From Saccharibacillus soli (GTDB lineage Bacteria > Bacillota > Bacilli > Paenibacillales > Paenibacillaceae): a stretch of DNA of 64,000 nucleotides. The notes beneath the pieces are model-generated. The model was not told the origin of the DNA. It searched no databases and saw only the letters and a program-made list of their open reading frames with translations. Shown piece after piece: positions 25,871 to 35,660 of this stretch (position 1 is the stretch's first letter; every line of letters starts with the position of its first letter). The position numbers and the translations under genes were made by a program. The stretch spans positions 1-64,000 of the forward strand of contig NIOB01000003.1 of the NCBI GenBank assembly GCA_002189105.1. The letters run 5' to 3'.

Positions 25871-26161
25871 CTATTCTTTTACCACCTGATCGACCGTCTG
25901 CTCAGTCTGAGGGCGTGGGCGCGTCTTCTCCAGATAATCATCGTATCGACCGTCCAACTCCTGAGCCATCGTCCGATACAAGCGGGTTTCTTCCACGATC
26001 GGGTCCAACTCTGTTTGAATCCGAATCTCATAACGCGGCGAGATCTGCTCCCGCTCCTTGCGTTCCCGATCCTCGTCCTTCAACTCGCCTTCCGTGAGCA
26101 GTTCTGTCAATTGTTCTTCCAACTCGTCCTGTCCAGGCTTGCGGTTCTGCGCGTCACTCAT
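25871..26161 (-). CDS. Small charged coiled-coil protein, unknown
   Basis: A 96-residue highly charged protein, mostly helical. Residues 10-40 (QDELEEQLTELLTEGELKDE, then a Lys/Glu/Arg stretch) look like a coiled coil; the C-terminal half holds TRLYRTMAQELDGRYDDYLE. No signal peptide, membrane segment or known motif is seen, and I do not recognise the family. AAGGAGGA 6 bases before the ATG shows it is translated. It lies 50 bp after the inositol-phosphatase gene and could be its operon partner. Confidence 0.6.
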   Translation of the reverse strand: MSDAQNRKPGQDELEEQLTELLTEGELKDEDRERKEREQISPRYEIRIQTELDPIVEETRLYRTMAQELDGRYDDYLEKTRPRPQTEQTVDQVVKE

Positions 26162-26211
26162 GATGATTCCTCCTTGGGAAAATTCACTTGAGAAAAGTCA
26201 GACGAACGAAA

Positions 26212-27075
26212 TCAAAAACCGGTTGCGTTGGCTTCCTTCAATACAGTCAACAATTCGGTGTGCAGCGAACCACCATTGGTAGCCACAATATTCCGAACTT
26301 CCAGATTGTAAGCTTCACCCTTGGTATCGGTCACTTGACCGCCGGATTCAGCGACAAGCAGAGCACCCGCCGCAACGTCCCAGACGCTCAAGCCTACTTC
26401 ACAGTATCCACTCAAGCGGCCTGCGGCCACGTTAGCCAGATGAAGCGCCGCCGAACCTCCGGCACGCAGACTGCGTACTTTGGGTGCCAACGCCTCGATC
26501 CCGCGCAGATTAATCGGCAGCTTTGCGACCGGATCAGCCGGGAAGCCTACCGCGATCAATCCCTGGGACAGCTGTTCTTCACGGGAGACCGCCATGCGGG
26601 CGCCATGCACATAAGCGCCCTTATTTTTCTCCGCCACGAACATTTCGTCGCGCGAAGGATCGTAGATCACACCCAGCACGACTTCGCCGTCTTTGGCAAG
26701 GGCAATAGACACGGAATAGAAGGGAAAACCATGCACGAAGTTGGTCGTTCCATCAATCGGATCGATGATCCAGAGATATTCTTCGTCCGCGGCATCTCGC
26801 AGGGCGTGAAGGGAGGCATCCTCTCCCGGCTCTACGCCTTCTTCTCCAAGAATGGCATGGTCCGGAAAGTGCGTTAGGATCAGCCGACGGATCATCTGCT
26901 CGGCCCCTTTGTCGATCTCGGTCACCAGATCCTGCTCGGACGACTTGGTCGCCAGTTGACCATAAGCCCCCAGACGGCTCTTGATCCATTCACCTGCCTT
27001 GGCCGCTGCGTTGACGGCAACGGCCGTATGGCTCTTACCTGTCAGGACATAAGGAACTTTTTCGTTCGATTCCAC
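26212..27075 (-). CDS. Inositol monophosphatase family protein (SuhB-like)
   Basis: A 287-residue Mg-dependent phosphatase of the inositol monophosphatase family. The metal ligands are in LGEEGVEPGED, DPIDGTTNFVHGFPFYSVS and LSVWDVAAGALLVAESGG. Possible substrates are inositol phosphates, other sugar phosphates or 3',5'-ADP. The start codon is GTG at 27075 with AGAAAGGCGG seven bases upstream; no ATG fits. Normal family length is 260-280, so the ten extra N-terminal residues are minor. Confidence 0.92.
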   Translation of the reverse strand: MESNEKVPYVLTGKSHTAVAVNAAAKAGEWIKSRLGAYGQLATKSSEQDLVTEIDKGAEQMIRRLILTHFPDHAILGEEGVEPGEDASLHALRDAADEEYLWIIDPIDGTTNFVHGFPFYSVSIALAKDGEVVLGVIYDPSRDEMFVAEKNKGAYVHGARMAVSREEQLSQGLIAVGFPADPVAKLPINLRGIEALAPKVRSLRAGGSAALHLANVAAGRLSGYCEVGLSVWDVAAGALLVAESGGQVTDTKGEAYNLEVRNIVATNGGSLHTELLTVLKEANATGF

Positions 27076-27214
27076 AGTTTTACCGCCTTTCTATAATTCC
27101 CCCGGAACATTCCATTTTCCGCTTCCGTCCGGGACTTCGGAAGGGACTGTCTGTATCGGATTCATCGGTAAGCTTCAGCACCAGGAGCTTCTCGCCAGGG
27201 CTTCCATCCATCTT

Positions 27215-27544
27215 CTACAGACTGCTGGGTTCCTGCTCACCGAAAAACATTTCCTGTCCCAGCGCCGTGAGCACACGCGCTTCCTCTTCCGTCAGCTTGC
27301 GCACGAGATCCAGCTCAACCTGCGTAATCTCCTGCCCCTGAAAATTGATTTCCGCAATCGAAGCCGTAATCAACACAATGGCAATCGCCTGGTTGTCCGG
27401 AGTATAGGCAATGGCCTTCTGCCCGGTCGGGAAAATGCGGAAGCCGTCCTTGCGAAGCTTGCCGCGTCCGTATTCCAGCACTTCGTACAGTTCCTGCTCG
27501 TTCTTGAACTTACAGATCGAATTGAATTCCGTTTCAAATCCCAT
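27215..27544 (-). CDS. Small conserved protein, possibly DUF2584-related
   Basis: A 109-residue soluble protein. The N-terminal METEFNSI-like start (MGFETEFNSICKFKNEQELY) and the segment LRKDGFRIFPTGQKAIAY loosely recall small Firmicutes proteins of the DUF2584 kind, but I am not sure of the match. The rest alternates beta strands (AIAIVLITASIAEINF) with a helical C-terminus (VELDLVRKLTEEEARVL). GAGGAGG stands 9 bases before the ATG. It is 45 bp downstream of ddl on the same strand and may share its transcript. Confidence 0.7.
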   Translation of the reverse strand: MGFETEFNSICKFKNEQELYEVLEYGRGKLRKDGFRIFPTGQKAIAYTPDNQAIAIVLITASIAEINFQGQEITQVELDLVRKLTEEEARVLTALGQEMFFGEQEPSSL

Positions 27545-27588
27545 CGTAACCAGCCTCCTCTGAACGTCTCGGAATCGATAGATGCGGC

Positions 27589-28677
27589 TTACATTTTATA
27601 CTGAAGACTTGTTCTTGCCGAGTGGCGCTCCAGCGCCAATTCGATCAACCGATCCAGCAGCGCCGCATAGGACAGTCCCGTCTCTCTCCAGAGCAGCGGG
27701 TACATGCTGAACGGGGTGAAGCCCGGCATCGTATTCACTTCGTTAATCAGAATCTTGTTGTCCGAACGACGGACAAAGAAATCGGCACGGCACAAGCCGC
27801 TGCCTTCAACTGCTTTGAAGGCGCGAACCGCCAGTTCGCGGAGCGAATCGGCAAGGTCAGCGTCTACCGGTGCCGGAATCAGCATCTCGGATTTGCCGTC
27901 GATATATTTGGCATTGTAATCGTAGTAATCGCCGGACGATACAATCTCACCCGGAATCGAAGCCTGCGGCTCATCATTGCCCAGCACGCCCACTTCCAGC
28001 TCCCGACCGTCGATAAACGTCTCGATCAACACCTTGCGGTCATAACGCAGCGCGGTCTCAACGGCGGCAATCAGCGATTCCTGATCGCTGGCCTTGGAGA
28101 TGCCTACGCTGGAGCCGAGGTTCGCCGGCTTGATGAAACAAGGATAGCCCAGCTTGCTCTCCGCTTCCTGAAGCAGTTCGTGGCGATGGTTCCGCCAATC
28201 ATGTTCGATGAAGGCGATGTATTCGCCCTGTTCCAGACCAGCCGCTGCAAACAGCTTCTTCATGACATCCTTGTCCATACCAGCCGAAGAGGACAGAACC
28301 CCTGCGCCTACATAAGGAAGACCCGCCATCTCGAACAATCCCTGAATCGTTCCGTCTTCTCCGAATGTGCCATGCAGCAGCGGGAACATGACGTCGATCC
28401 GGCTCTGCTGTCCGCTGAGCGCCGCAAACATCGCCCCTGCCGCTTCGGCTGTGCCGCCGGATGCGGAAGCCAATTTCATGTCTTCAATCGATTTCATCGG
28501 TTCGTCAAGGAGAGGACCCATTCGCCATTCGCCTTGAAGGGTAATATAAAAGGGAATAATCTCGTATTTCGCGTAATCAAATGCGTTCATCACCGCGAAA
28601 CCGGTCTGGAGCGAAATCTCATGTTCGCCCGATTTGCCACCGTATACCAATCCCACGGTTACTTTATTTGCTGTCAT
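27589..28677 (-). CDS. ddl: D-alanine--D-alanine ligase
   Basis: A 362-residue ATP-grasp ligase that joins two D-alanines for the peptidoglycan stem peptide. It shows GLVYGGKSGEHEISLQTG at the N-terminus, PLLHGTFGEDGTIQGLFE with the catalytic Glu region, PCFIKPANLGSSVGISK in the ATP-grasp domain, and RADFFVRRSDNKILINEVNT with metal ligands plus MPGFTPFSMYP. The length and insertions fit the longer DdlA-type. A promoter (TTGCAG-17-TATACT) and GACGGAGG site lie directly upstream. It diverges from the aconitase gene. Confidence 0.96.
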   Translation of the reverse strand: MTANKVTVGLVYGGKSGEHEISLQTGFAVMNAFDYAKYEIIPFYITLQGEWRMGPLLDEPMKSIEDMKLASASGGTAEAAGAMFAALSGQQSRIDVMFPLLHGTFGEDGTIQGLFEMAGLPYVGAGVLSSSAGMDKDVMKKLFAAAGLEQGEYIAFIEHDWRNHRHELLQEAESKLGYPCFIKPANLGSSVGISKASDQESLIAAVETALRYDRKVLIETFIDGRELEVGVLGNDEPQASIPGEIVSSGDYYDYNAKYIDGKSEMLIPAPVDADLADSLRELAVRAFKAVEGSGLCRADFFVRRSDNKILINEVNTMPGFTPFSMYPLLWRETGLSYAALLDRLIELALERHSARTSLQYKM

Positions 28678-28715
28678 GTACAGGCCTCCGTCAATTCATT
28701 AAAATCTCTTCTATC

Positions 28716-28744
28716 AGTATAGTGGATGGACGGTCTGCCTGCAA
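28716..28744 (-). promoter_or_regulatory. ddl promoter
   Basis: On the minus strand -35 TTGCAG (28744-28739), 17 bp spacer, -10 TATACT (28721-28716), about 40 bp before the ddl start. Confidence 0.75.
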
Positions 28745-28810
28745 AGAAAACCCGCATACCGCACGTCTGCAAAATTAGCCGGGCGGCGGCTGTTTGTAGG
28801 CAAAAAGGAC

Positions 28811-28839
28811 TTTACGCGTCGGATTGTAAACGTTATAAT
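28811..28839 (+). promoter_or_regulatory. acnA promoter
   Basis: -35 TTTACG (28811-28816, weak), 17 bp spacer, perfect -10 TATAAT (28834-28839). Start of transcription is expected near 28846, giving a leader of about 150 nt that contains the palindrome at 28864-28880. Confidence 0.65.
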
Positions 28840-28863
28840 TAAATCAAGGAATTTTGAAATTTA

Positions 28864-28880
28864 GTTTCACACAATGAAAC
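28864..28880. promoter_or_regulatory. Palindromic operator shared with the iclR-type gene
   Basis: GTTTCA-CACAA-TGAAAC, a perfect 6 bp inverted repeat with a 5 bp centre, flanked by A/T. It lies about +18 to +35 from the predicted acnA start, a roadblock position. The same motif with centre CATAA overlaps the promoter of the iclR-type gene at 41373-41389. It differs from the ATAA-N7-TTAT dyad of CcpC, the usual repressor of citB in Bacillus. Confidence 0.6.
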
Positions 28881-28997
28881 AAACATTAGATAACCCCCTA
28901 TACGCCTCATGCCAGTGGCATGGCAGGCAGCATTTTCCGTCCGCTCGTGCAGCGTGACATCGCAAGGGCTTCATCCCATTCCCGAGGAGGTACACTC

Positions 28998-31733
28998 ATG
29001 GCTTTGTCCGATCAATTCTCCGCCGCGCGTACGCTTGACGCCGGTGGCAAGTCTTACCGTTATTACAGCCTGAAGGCACTCGAAGAACAAGGACTTGGCA
29101 GCATCTCGAAGCTTCCGTTCTCCATTCGTGTTCTGCTTGAAGCGGCCGTGCGCCAGTTCGACGGACGCGCGATCACGGAAGAACATGTGAAACAGATCGC
29201 TCGTTGGAACGAAGAACGCGATGCCAACAAGGAAATTCCGTTTATCCCGGCGCGGATCGTCCTTCAAGACTTCACCGGTGTTCCGGTGGTCGTCGATCTG
29301 GCGGCTATGCGCGACACCGTGAAGCAGAGCGGCGGCGACCCAAAACAGATCAATCCACTCGTACCGGTTGACCTGGTTATCGACCACTCCGTTATGGTGG
29401 ATGCCTTCGGTACCGAAGACGCGCTGGACTTCAATATCAACCTTGAATTTGAACGTAACGAAGAACGTTATCGCTTCCTGCGCTGGGCGCAGACGGCATT
29501 TGATAACTTCCGCGCCGTTCCGCCTTCAACAGGCATCGTGCACCAGGTTAACCTGGAGTACCTCGCTTCCGTGGCGGCGACGAAGGAAGTGGACGGACAG
29601 ACCTATGTATTCCCGGATTCCCTGGTTGGTACCGACTCGCACACGACCATGATTAACGGTCTCGGCGTTGTCGGCTGGGGCGTAGGCGGCATCGAAGCGG
29701 AAGCCGGCATGCTCGGCCAGCCGCTCTACTTCGTCACACCGGACGTCATCGGCTTCAAGCTGACCGGCAGCCTGGCTGAAGGCGCAACCGCGACCGACCT
29801 CGCGTTGACGGTTACCGAAATGCTGCGTAAAAAAGGCGTTGTCGGCAAATTCGTCGAGTTCTTCGGCCCTGGCCTGAGCAACATCGGTCTGGCTGACCGC
29901 GCGACCGTAGCGAACATGGCACCTGAATACGGGGCAACAATTGGCTTCTTCCCGGTTGACTCCGAGACGCTGACTTACCTGCGCAACACAGGACGCGCAG
30001 ATGAGCAGATCGAACTGGTCGAACAATATTACCGTGCCCAAGGCATGTTCCGTACGGACGACATGGCCGATCCGGAATTCAGCGACATCATCGAACTGGA
30101 TCTCGCTTCCGTGGTACCGAGCCTTGCCGGACCTAAACGTCCGCAGGACCGTATCGAACTGACGAACATGAAGAGCAACTTTGAAGGCATTGTGCGTACG
30201 CCGGTTGACAAGGGCGGCTACGGACTGAGCGATGAGAAGATTGCCGAGAAAGTCACGGTTAACCACAAGAACGGCAAGACCAGCGAGATGAGTGCCGGTG
30301 CTGTCGTGATTGCTGCGATCACCAGCTGTACCAACACGTCCAACCCAAGCGTTATGCTGGGTGCAGGCCTGCTGGCGAAGAAGGCGGTTGAACGCGGTCT
30401 GACTCGTCCGGAATACGTGAAGACAAGCTTGACGCCAGGTTCCCTGATCGTAACGGATTACCTGTACAAAGCCGGTCTGATGGAGCCGCTTGAGAAACTG
30501 GGCTTCTATGTAGCGGGTTATGGCTGTGCAACGTGCATCGGCAACTCCGGCCCGCTGCCGGACGAAGTCGCTCAAGCCATCTCGGATAACGACTTGACCG
30601 TTGCAGGCGTATTGTCCGGTAACCGGAACTTTGAAGGCCGTGTACACGCTCAGGTCAAGATGAACTATCTGGCTTCGCCACCGCTGGTTGTCGCTTACGC
30701 ACTGGCTGGAACGGTCAACATCGATATGGCGACCGAGCCGCTGGGTTATGACCAACAGGGCGAACCGGTCTTCCTCAAGGACATCTGGCCGACTTCCCAG
30801 GAGATCCGCGACGCAGTAGCGATGGCGATCACACCGGAGATGTTCCGTCTGAAATATGCCAATGTCTTCACCGCCAACGAACGTTGGAATCAGATCGAAG
30901 TACCGGAAGGCGAACTGTACGAGTGGGATTCCAATTCGACGTACATTCAGAACCCTCCATTCTTCCGTCATCTGAACGAAGGTCTCAAAGACCTCTCCGA
31001 CATCAAGCAGGCTCGCGCACTGGCACTCATGGGCGATTCGGTTACGACCGACCACATCTCGCCTGCGGGTAATATCGCACCTAAGAGCCCGGCTGGACTG
31101 TATCTGGCGGAACATGGCGTAGAACGCAAAGACTTCAACTCCTATGGCTCACGTCGGGGTAATCATGAAGTCATGATGCGCGGTACATTCGCCAACATTC
31201 GGATTCGCAACCAAGTGGCTCCGGGCACGGAAGGCGGCGTAACCACTTACCTGCCGACCGACGAAGTGATGTCGATCTACGATGCTTCGATGAAGTATCA
31301 AGATGAAGGCCAGAACCTGGTCGTCATCGCAGGTAAAGAATACGGTACAGGCAGTTCCCGTGACTGGGCAGCCAAAGGTACCATGCTGCTGGGCGTCAAA
31401 GCCGTCATCGCGGAAAGCTTTGAACGGATTCACCGCAGCAACCTCGTGGGCATGGGCGTCCTGCCTCTGCAATTCGAGGAAGGTTCGAGCTGGAAGTCCC
31501 TCGGTCTGGATGGCCGCGAGACTTTCGACATCCTGGGCCTCAGCAACGATGTGAAGCCTGGTCAGAAGCTGACTGTAGCGGTAACACGCGAAGATGGAAC
31601 GAAGTTCGAGTTCAACGCGATCGCGCGTCTGGACAGCATGGTAGACATCGACTACTACTACAACGGCGGTATCCTGCAAACGGTACTGCGTCAGATGATG
31701 AAATCCGGAAGCAGCGAGTCGAAACAAGGCTAA
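28998..31733 (+). CDS. acnA: Aconitate hydratase
   Basis: A 911-residue monomeric aconitase of the AcnA/CitB (IRP-like) type, converting citrate to isocitrate in the TCA cycle. It carries a 4Fe-4S cluster bound by Cys in [13 protein letters not shown] (near residue 444) and [18 protein letters not shown] (near 510 and 513). [17 protein letters not shown] near 120, [16 protein letters not shown] near 210 and the C-terminal [10 protein letters not shown] agree with the family, and the length is typical. GAGGAGG lies 8 bases before the ATG at 28998, overruling an earlier in-frame start. In Bacillus this protein also binds RNA when iron is short. A shared palindrome in the leader suggests control by the IclR-type regulator of this window. 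Confidence 0.97.
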   Translation: MALSDQFSAARTLDAGGKSYRYYSLKALEEQGLGSISKLPFSIRVLLEAAVRQFDGRAITEEHVKQIARWNEERDANKEIPFIPARIVLQDFTGVPVVVDLAAMRDTVKQSGGDPKQINPLVPVDLVIDHSVMVDAFGTEDALDFNINLEFERNEERYRFLRWAQTAFDNFRAVPPSTGIVHQVNLEYLASVAATKEVDGQTYVFPDSLVGTDSHTTMINGLGVVGWGVGGIEAEAGMLGQPLYFVTPDVIGFKLTGSLAEGATATDLALTVTEMLRKKGVVGKFVEFFGPGLSNIGLADRATVANMAPEYGATIGFFPVDSETLTYLRNTGRADEQIELVEQYYRAQGMFRTDDMADPEFSDIIELDLASVVPSLAGPKRPQDRIELTNMKSNFEGIVRTPVDKGGYGLSDEKIAEKVTVNHKNGKTSEMSAGAVVIAAITSCTNTSNPSVMLGAGLLAKKAVERGLTRPEYVKTSLTPGSLIVTDYLYKAGLMEPLEKLGFYVAGYGCATCIGNSGPLPDEVAQAISDNDLTVAGVLSGNRNFEGRVHAQVKMNYLASPPLVVAYALAGTVNIDMATEPLGYDQQGEPVFLKDIWPTSQEIRDAVAMAITPEMFRLKYANVFTANERWNQIEVPEGELYEWDSNSTYIQNPPFFRHLNEGLKDLSDIKQARALALMGDSVTTDHISPAGNIAPKSPAGLYLAEHGVERKDFNSYGSRRGNHEVMMRGTFANIRIRNQVAPGTEGGVTTYLPTDEVMSIYDASMKYQDEGQNLVVIAGKEYGTGSSRDWAAKGTMLLGVKAVIAESFERIHRSNLVGMGVLPLQFEEGSSWKSLGLDGRETFDILGLSNDVKPGQKLTVAVTREDGTKFEFNAIARLDSMVDIDYYYNGGILQTVLRQMMKSGSSESKQG

Positions 31734-31754
31734 GTACCTGCTTCTGCAAAAAAG

Positions 31755-31788
31755 AAACGCTCCATCCCATGAGATGGAGCGTTTTTTT
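31755..31788 (+). terminator. acnA terminator
   Basis: AAACGCTCCATC pairs with GATGGAGCGTTT around a 6-base loop and is followed by TTTT; 21 bp after the acnA stop. Confidence 0.9.
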
Positions 31789-32007
31789 GCGTCTTCACAG
31801 CTGATTGCGTACCCAGCGCCGCCTTGACCTCTCCCGCGCATCCTCTTCTCATTCCCATCCTGCATCGCCGCTTCTTTCACAAGAACACTTGGATGTCAGG
31901 CATTTGTCTGCGTTACAATAGGGCCTGTACAGTTGGTTATATGTTTGCTGCCATGCGTATGCCTCACCCCTATCCTGATTTCCATCGACCGATAAGGAGG
32001 AATCTCC

Positions 32008-32487
32008 ATGACCCCTGTTCCCTCTCACGAAACCCTTGTATTCCGGGCGCTCTCCGATACGGAAGAACTGCCGATCGACCTGCTGCTTCTTGCCGATCCG
32101 TCGCGCTCGTTGGTCGAAGATTACGCACGCCGAGGCAGATGCTTCGTCGCCGAGTCGCAAGGTCAGATGCTCGGCGTCTATGTCCTGCTGCCAACCCGTC
32201 CCGAAACGGCGGAACTGGTCAATGTCGCTGTAGACGAACGTTGGCATGGCCGAGGCATTGGCAAAAAGCTGGTTGCTCACGCCGTCGATACCGCCCGCGA
32301 AGCCCGCTGCCGTACGCTTGAAGTCGGCACAGGCAATTCGAGTATCGGTCAGCTTGCCTTGTACCAGAAATGCGGCTTTCGGATTGTGGGCGTAGATCTG
32401 GACTTTTTTGTGCGTCATTATCCCGAACCCATCTACGAGAATGGCCTACACTGCCGCGATATGATCCGGCTGTCGATGGATCTTTGA
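32008..32487 (+). CDS. GNAT family N-acetyltransferase
   Basis: A 159-residue acetyl-CoA-dependent acetyltransferase. The acetyl-CoA-binding motif A is LVNVAVDERWHGRGIGKKLV (R/Q-x-x-G-x-G/A pattern, near residue 72), followed by motif B in LALYQKCGFRIVGVD. The substrate is unknown. A perfect AAGGAGG site precedes the ATG by 7 bases. Flanked by the acnA terminator and a convergent second acetyltransferase; no operon. Confidence 0.9.
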   Translation: MTPVPSHETLVFRALSDTEELPIDLLLLADPSRSLVEDYARRGRCFVAESQGQMLGVYVLLPTRPETAELVNVAVDERWHGRGIGKKLVAHAVDTAREARCRTLEVGTGNSSIGQLALYQKCGFRIVGVDLDFFVRHYPEPIYENGLHCRDMIRLSMDL

Positions 32488-32605
32488 CGCGGCCGCACCG
32501 ACTGTAATCGGTCGGTAAGGCTCGACCTGCTGCCGTACCACGCACACCGGAAGGAACTTTTTACGCAGCTCGAAGAGAAGTGACGATCGCCATTCAGCCA
32601 CATGA

Positions 32606-32650
32606 AAAAGCGGCAGGTACGAGGAATTCTCCTCATGCCCTGCCGCCGGT
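32606..32650 (-). terminator. Terminator of the leftward GNAT gene
   Basis: On the minus strand GCGGCAGG pairs with CCTGCCGC, with an inner GAGGAGAATTCCTC stem, followed by TTTTTC. It lies about 60 bp after the stop of the acetyltransferase at 32711. The rest of the 223 bp between the convergent genes holds only a short ACCGAC/GTCGGT hairpin near 32497. Confidence 0.75.
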
Positions 32651-32710
32651 TGGCGTGCTTGGGTTCTGCCGCACGATCACATCCCTGATCCCGTCCTGGC
32701 AAGCCGAACT

Positions 32711-33223
32711 CTACTCTGCCGATGCCGGGATGTCTTTTTCCATCACAAAATCGTCCATGACGTATCCATTCCCGATGTCCGCGACCTGTTCACGTACCTT
32801 ACGGAAGCCTTTTTTCTCGTACACGGCGATACTGGACGAATTCTCACGGTTGACGGTCAGCCAGATTCGTTTTAACCCGCGATTCACACACAGCTGCTCC
32901 AAGAATGCGTTGGCGTGATTGGCGTAGCCTTTGCCCCGATGACGCTTGTCGATGTACAACTTGCTCAGGAACAGCTGGTTGTCCTCCTGCTTCACTCCCA
33001 TATAACCAACCGTCTCGCTGCCTCTGCGCAGCAAATAATACTCATAACCCTGATGCCCAATCTGGGCAGTAATCGCCGGAAGCGACTGGTATTTCTCGAC
33101 CATATAATCCACCTGATCCTGGCCGATGAGAGCGACGTAATACTCTCCCCAGATCGCAGCCGCCAGCATGGCGACCTCCGCGATGTCTTCATGCGTCTCC
33201 ACCTTTGGGAACGTTAACTCCAT
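32711..33223 (-). CDS. GNAT family N-acetyltransferase
   Basis: A 170-residue acetyltransferase unrelated in detail to its convergent neighbour. The CoA motif is LSKLYIDKRHRGKGYANHAN near residue 93, then WLTVNRENSSSIAVYEKKGF. The N-terminal part has AAAIWGEYYVALIGQDQVDYM. The start is chosen at the ATG at 33223, which has GGAAAGGCGG eight bases upstream; a GTG at 33265 with an AGGA site is possible and would add 14 residues. Substrate unknown. Confidence 0.88.
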   Translation of the reverse strand: MELTFPKVETHEDIAEVAMLAAAIWGEYYVALIGQDQVDYMVEKYQSLPAITAQIGHQGYEYYLLRRGSETVGYMGVKQEDNQLFLSKLYIDKRHRGKGYANHANAFLEQLCVNRGLKRIWLTVNRENSSSIAVYEKKGFRKVREQVADIGNGYVMDDFVMEKDIPASAE

Positions 33224-33491
33224 GTTCAATGCCGCCTTTCCGCTTGTCATCAGTAGGTTTGTCACTCCTGATTCCTCATCATAGAAGCTTTGCCCTTAAA
33301 AAGCAAAAAGCGGACATCCGGAAGGAAAAGGCGAACGCTAATGGATTTGTGTTCTGTCTCGCCAAGGCCGATTCTGTCTGCAAAAAATAAGAATGGATTG
33401 AAAGACTATCCTTGTACGAAGTGGGGACTGAACGCTGACAGACGGATTACGAATCGAATAGCTCCGAACCCTACGCCAACGTTGTCTGGGT
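33224..33491. other. Intergenic stretch without recognised content
   Basis: About 270 bp between two leftward genes. Nothing beyond A-rich sequence near 33300-33320 and no clear terminator is seen. It must hold the promoter of the acetyltransferase to its left. Confidence 0.4.
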
Positions 33492-34241
33492 TCAGCTGCC
33501 TATGCGGGCATGGGAATCTCCTTCAGTATCTGTTCGATCTTCGATACCCAGGCCTGCAAGATGTTCCCGGCGTAAATCTCCATAGGGCCGCTGCGGTGCG
33601 GTCGAACACGAATAACTGATCTCGTTCGTCAGATCAAGCAGCGTCAGGCGCACGCCATGTTTGGCTCCTGTATCGATAGCCATCCGTCCGGGACTGCGCC
33701 AGATGGAGCCGGGCGATGCACCGAGTTTGAACGTCGGGGTATGGCCGAATACGATTGTCCGACCGCCGATGGCTGTTCCGGCAAAGTCGTCTTCGCCTGC
33801 GTGCCAGAACTCTTCACGGATCTCGGTAATGTCGCGCAGCGATTGACGCTCCAGCGGAATACCCGGACGGAATCCGGCATGGACAAAAATAAAAGGACCG
33901 GATTCCGCGCAGAAGGGCAGCTGGTTCAGCCAATCCAGCCATCTCTGGCAATGTTCTCTGGCGGGAGGCGCAGACATCAGACTCAGCAGCTTGAGATCGT
34001 GATTGCCGGGCAGCGCAATCGCTCCCTCTGCTGTCAGTTCAATCATTCGGTCAAGTGTCCGCCAGGTGGCCGGATCGGTATCAATATAATCGCCGACCAG
34101 GATTAACTGATCCCTGAGCGGATGATATTCGGCCTCCTTCAGCAGGAGGTCCAGCCCTTCGCCGTGCCCGTGGACGTCAGACACGGCCAGCAGCCGTTCA
34201 AAGGGCCGGGCGGGAGCCGCAGGTGTAGAGGAAAGCTTCAT
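33492..34241 (-). CDS. Metallophosphoesterase (PrpE/ApaH-like)
   Basis: A 249-residue calcineurin-type phosphoesterase. All five metal motifs are present: AVSDVHGHGEGL, LVGDYIDTDPAT, ALPGNHDLKLL, FVHAGFRPG and VFGHTPTFK. The arrangement matches Firmicutes PrpE/serine-threonine phosphatases and symmetrical Ap4A hydrolases, which cleave dinucleoside polyphosphates or phosphoproteins. The frame is open to 34280, but GGAG just before the ATG at 34241 and the motif spacing favour that start. It lies 51 bp downstream of the iron-type ABC operon on the same strand and may be read through from it. Confidence 0.9.
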   Translation of the reverse strand: MKLSSTPAAPARPFERLLAVSDVHGHGEGLDLLLKEAEYHPLRDQLILVGDYIDTDPATWRTLDRMIELTAEGAIALPGNHDLKLLSLMSAPPAREHCQRWLDWLNQLPFCAESGPFIFVHAGFRPGIPLERQSLRDITEIREEFWHAGEDDFAGTAIGGRTIVFGHTPTFKLGASPGSIWRSPGRMAIDTGAKHGVRLTLLDLTNEISYSCSTAPQRPYGDLRREHLAGLGIEDRTDTEGDSHARIGS

Positions 34242-34292
34242 AGTGCTCCATCGCCTTTCTGTTCTTGGGAAATCGCGCACCGGGCTTGATGT

Positions 34293-35660
34293 CTAAACCC
34301 GGTACAGCAGCGCTGCCTGACGCGGCAGCGCAAATTCAACCACTTCGCCCGGATTCACGGGCGAAGCATGCAGCAGGTACGCCCGGCCTCCGCTCGCCGT
34401 CTCGGCGAGTGAACGCCAACGCGTGCCCTCAAACGTGCCGTGCACGACGCGGAACGCAAGCGTTCCGGGATCGGCGGCCAGTCGATGGCCGCCGTCCGCG
34501 CCGCTGCGCGCGGCGCTGCTCCTGCCTGCGGCGTCGCCGGCCCGTGCGACCAGCTCCTCCGGGCGAAAGCGCAGCTCGCCGCGCTCGCCTGGGCGCGGCG
34601 CTTCGCCTTCGCCGCAGTAGATGCCGGACACCGTACCGGCATCGGTGACCAGCGCGAGGCTGCCGTCCGCCGCCTGCGCGAACTGCCCTTCGAGGCGATT
34701 GATCGCGCCGAGCAGCGAGGCCGCCTCGCGGCTGGCCGGACGCCGGAAACATTCTTCCGGCGAGGCGAACTGATCCACCGCGCCTTCACGCATAATCAGC
34801 AGGCGATCCGCCATTGCAAAGGCTTCTTCCGGGTCATGCGTGACATGGAACACGCTGATGCCCAGCCGCCGGAACAGGACGGCCATCTCCGTCCGCATCT
34901 CAATGCGCAGCCGCATGTCCAGGTTGGACAGCGGCTCATCGAGCAGCATCAACCGGGGTTCCGTCACGATGGCGCGGGCAATCGCCACGCGCTGCTGCTG
35001 GCCGCCGGACAGCTGAGGCGGCAGGCGGTCTTCCAGACCGTTCAGGCGCAGCAGGCCCAGCGCCTCTTCCACCTTGGCGCGGATCGCGGACTTGTTCATT
35101 TTCTTCTGCTTGAGACCATAAGCAATGTTCTCGAATACGCTCATATGCGGCCAGAGCGCATAATCCTGAAAGACCATATTCACGCCGCGCTTCTCCGGCG
35201 GAACCATGCCGGAAGCGGACGCGATCCGCTGACCGGACAGCAGGATCTGCCCGCCGTCCGGCTTCGCCAGCCCGGCGACGAGCTGAAGCAGCGTCGATTT
35301 GCCGCAGCCGGAGGGCCCAAGAACGCTGATGATCTCGCCTTCGCGCAGATCCAGCGACACACCCTTGAGCGCCTGGAACTTGCCATAGGTCTTGACCACG
35401 TCTTGAATCTCCAGCAGCTTGGGTGCGGACGAAACCCGGGAAACCACATCTTCAAGGTGTCCGCTGCGGACGGATACTGCTTCTTCGCCGTCGCTGGCCT
35501 CTGCCCCATTCGGATTCTGACCCCGGCTTACGCCGGAAGCTGCGGGATTTGACGATCCCGCAGCAGCTGCTTTCTCTCGATCCGATTCCGTGGATTGGTT
35601 CTCTTGCGGCTTGCTTTTCGTACTCCATTCCTCGTTTAACGCGCTCTTTAATGCGCTCAT
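34293..35660 (-). CDS. ABC transporter ATP-binding protein (FbpC/PotA-like) with N-terminal extension
   Basis: A 455-residue import ATPase. The core spans about residues 81-310: Walker A LGPSGCGKST near 113, Q-loop MVFQDYALWPHMSVFENIAYG, signature LPPQLSGGQQQRVAIARAI and Walker B LMLLDEPLSNLD. A TOBE-like C-terminal domain follows, with a GC-rich Ala/Arg/Gly insert near residues 375-400. The first 80 residues are an unusual low-complexity extension rich in Ser, Asn, Glu and Gln. Its ATG overlaps the permease stop by 4 bp. With the upstream permease and binding protein it forms an importer of the Fe(III)/spermidine/phosphonate superfamily. Confidence 0.92.
   Translation of the reverse strand: MSALKSALNEEWSTKSKPQENQSTESDREKAAAAGSSNPAASGVSRGQNPNGAEASDGEEAVSVRSGHLEDVVSRVSSAPKLLEIQDVVKTYGKFQALKGVSLDLREGEIISVLGPSGCGKSTLLQLVAGLAKPDGGQILLSGQRIASASGMVPPEKRGVNMVFQDYALWPHMSVFENIAYGLKQKKMNKSAIRAKVEEALGLLRLNGLEDRLPPQLSGGQQQRVAIARAIVTEPRLMLLDEPLSNLDMRLRIEMRTEMAVLFRRLGISVFHVTHDPEEAFAMADRLLIMREGAVDQFASPEECFRRPASREAASLLGAINRLEGQFAQAADGSLALVTDAGTVSGIYCGEGEAPRPGERGELRFRPEELVARAGDAAGRSSAARSGADGGHRLAADPGTLAFRVVHGTFEGTRWRSLAETASGGRAYLLHASPVNPGEVVEFALPRQAALLYRV

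Noticed and set aside
29526-31115. A 529-codon frame opposite acnA
   Set aside because: Shadow frame created by the codon bias of aconitase; the aconitase frame has all cluster-binding residues.
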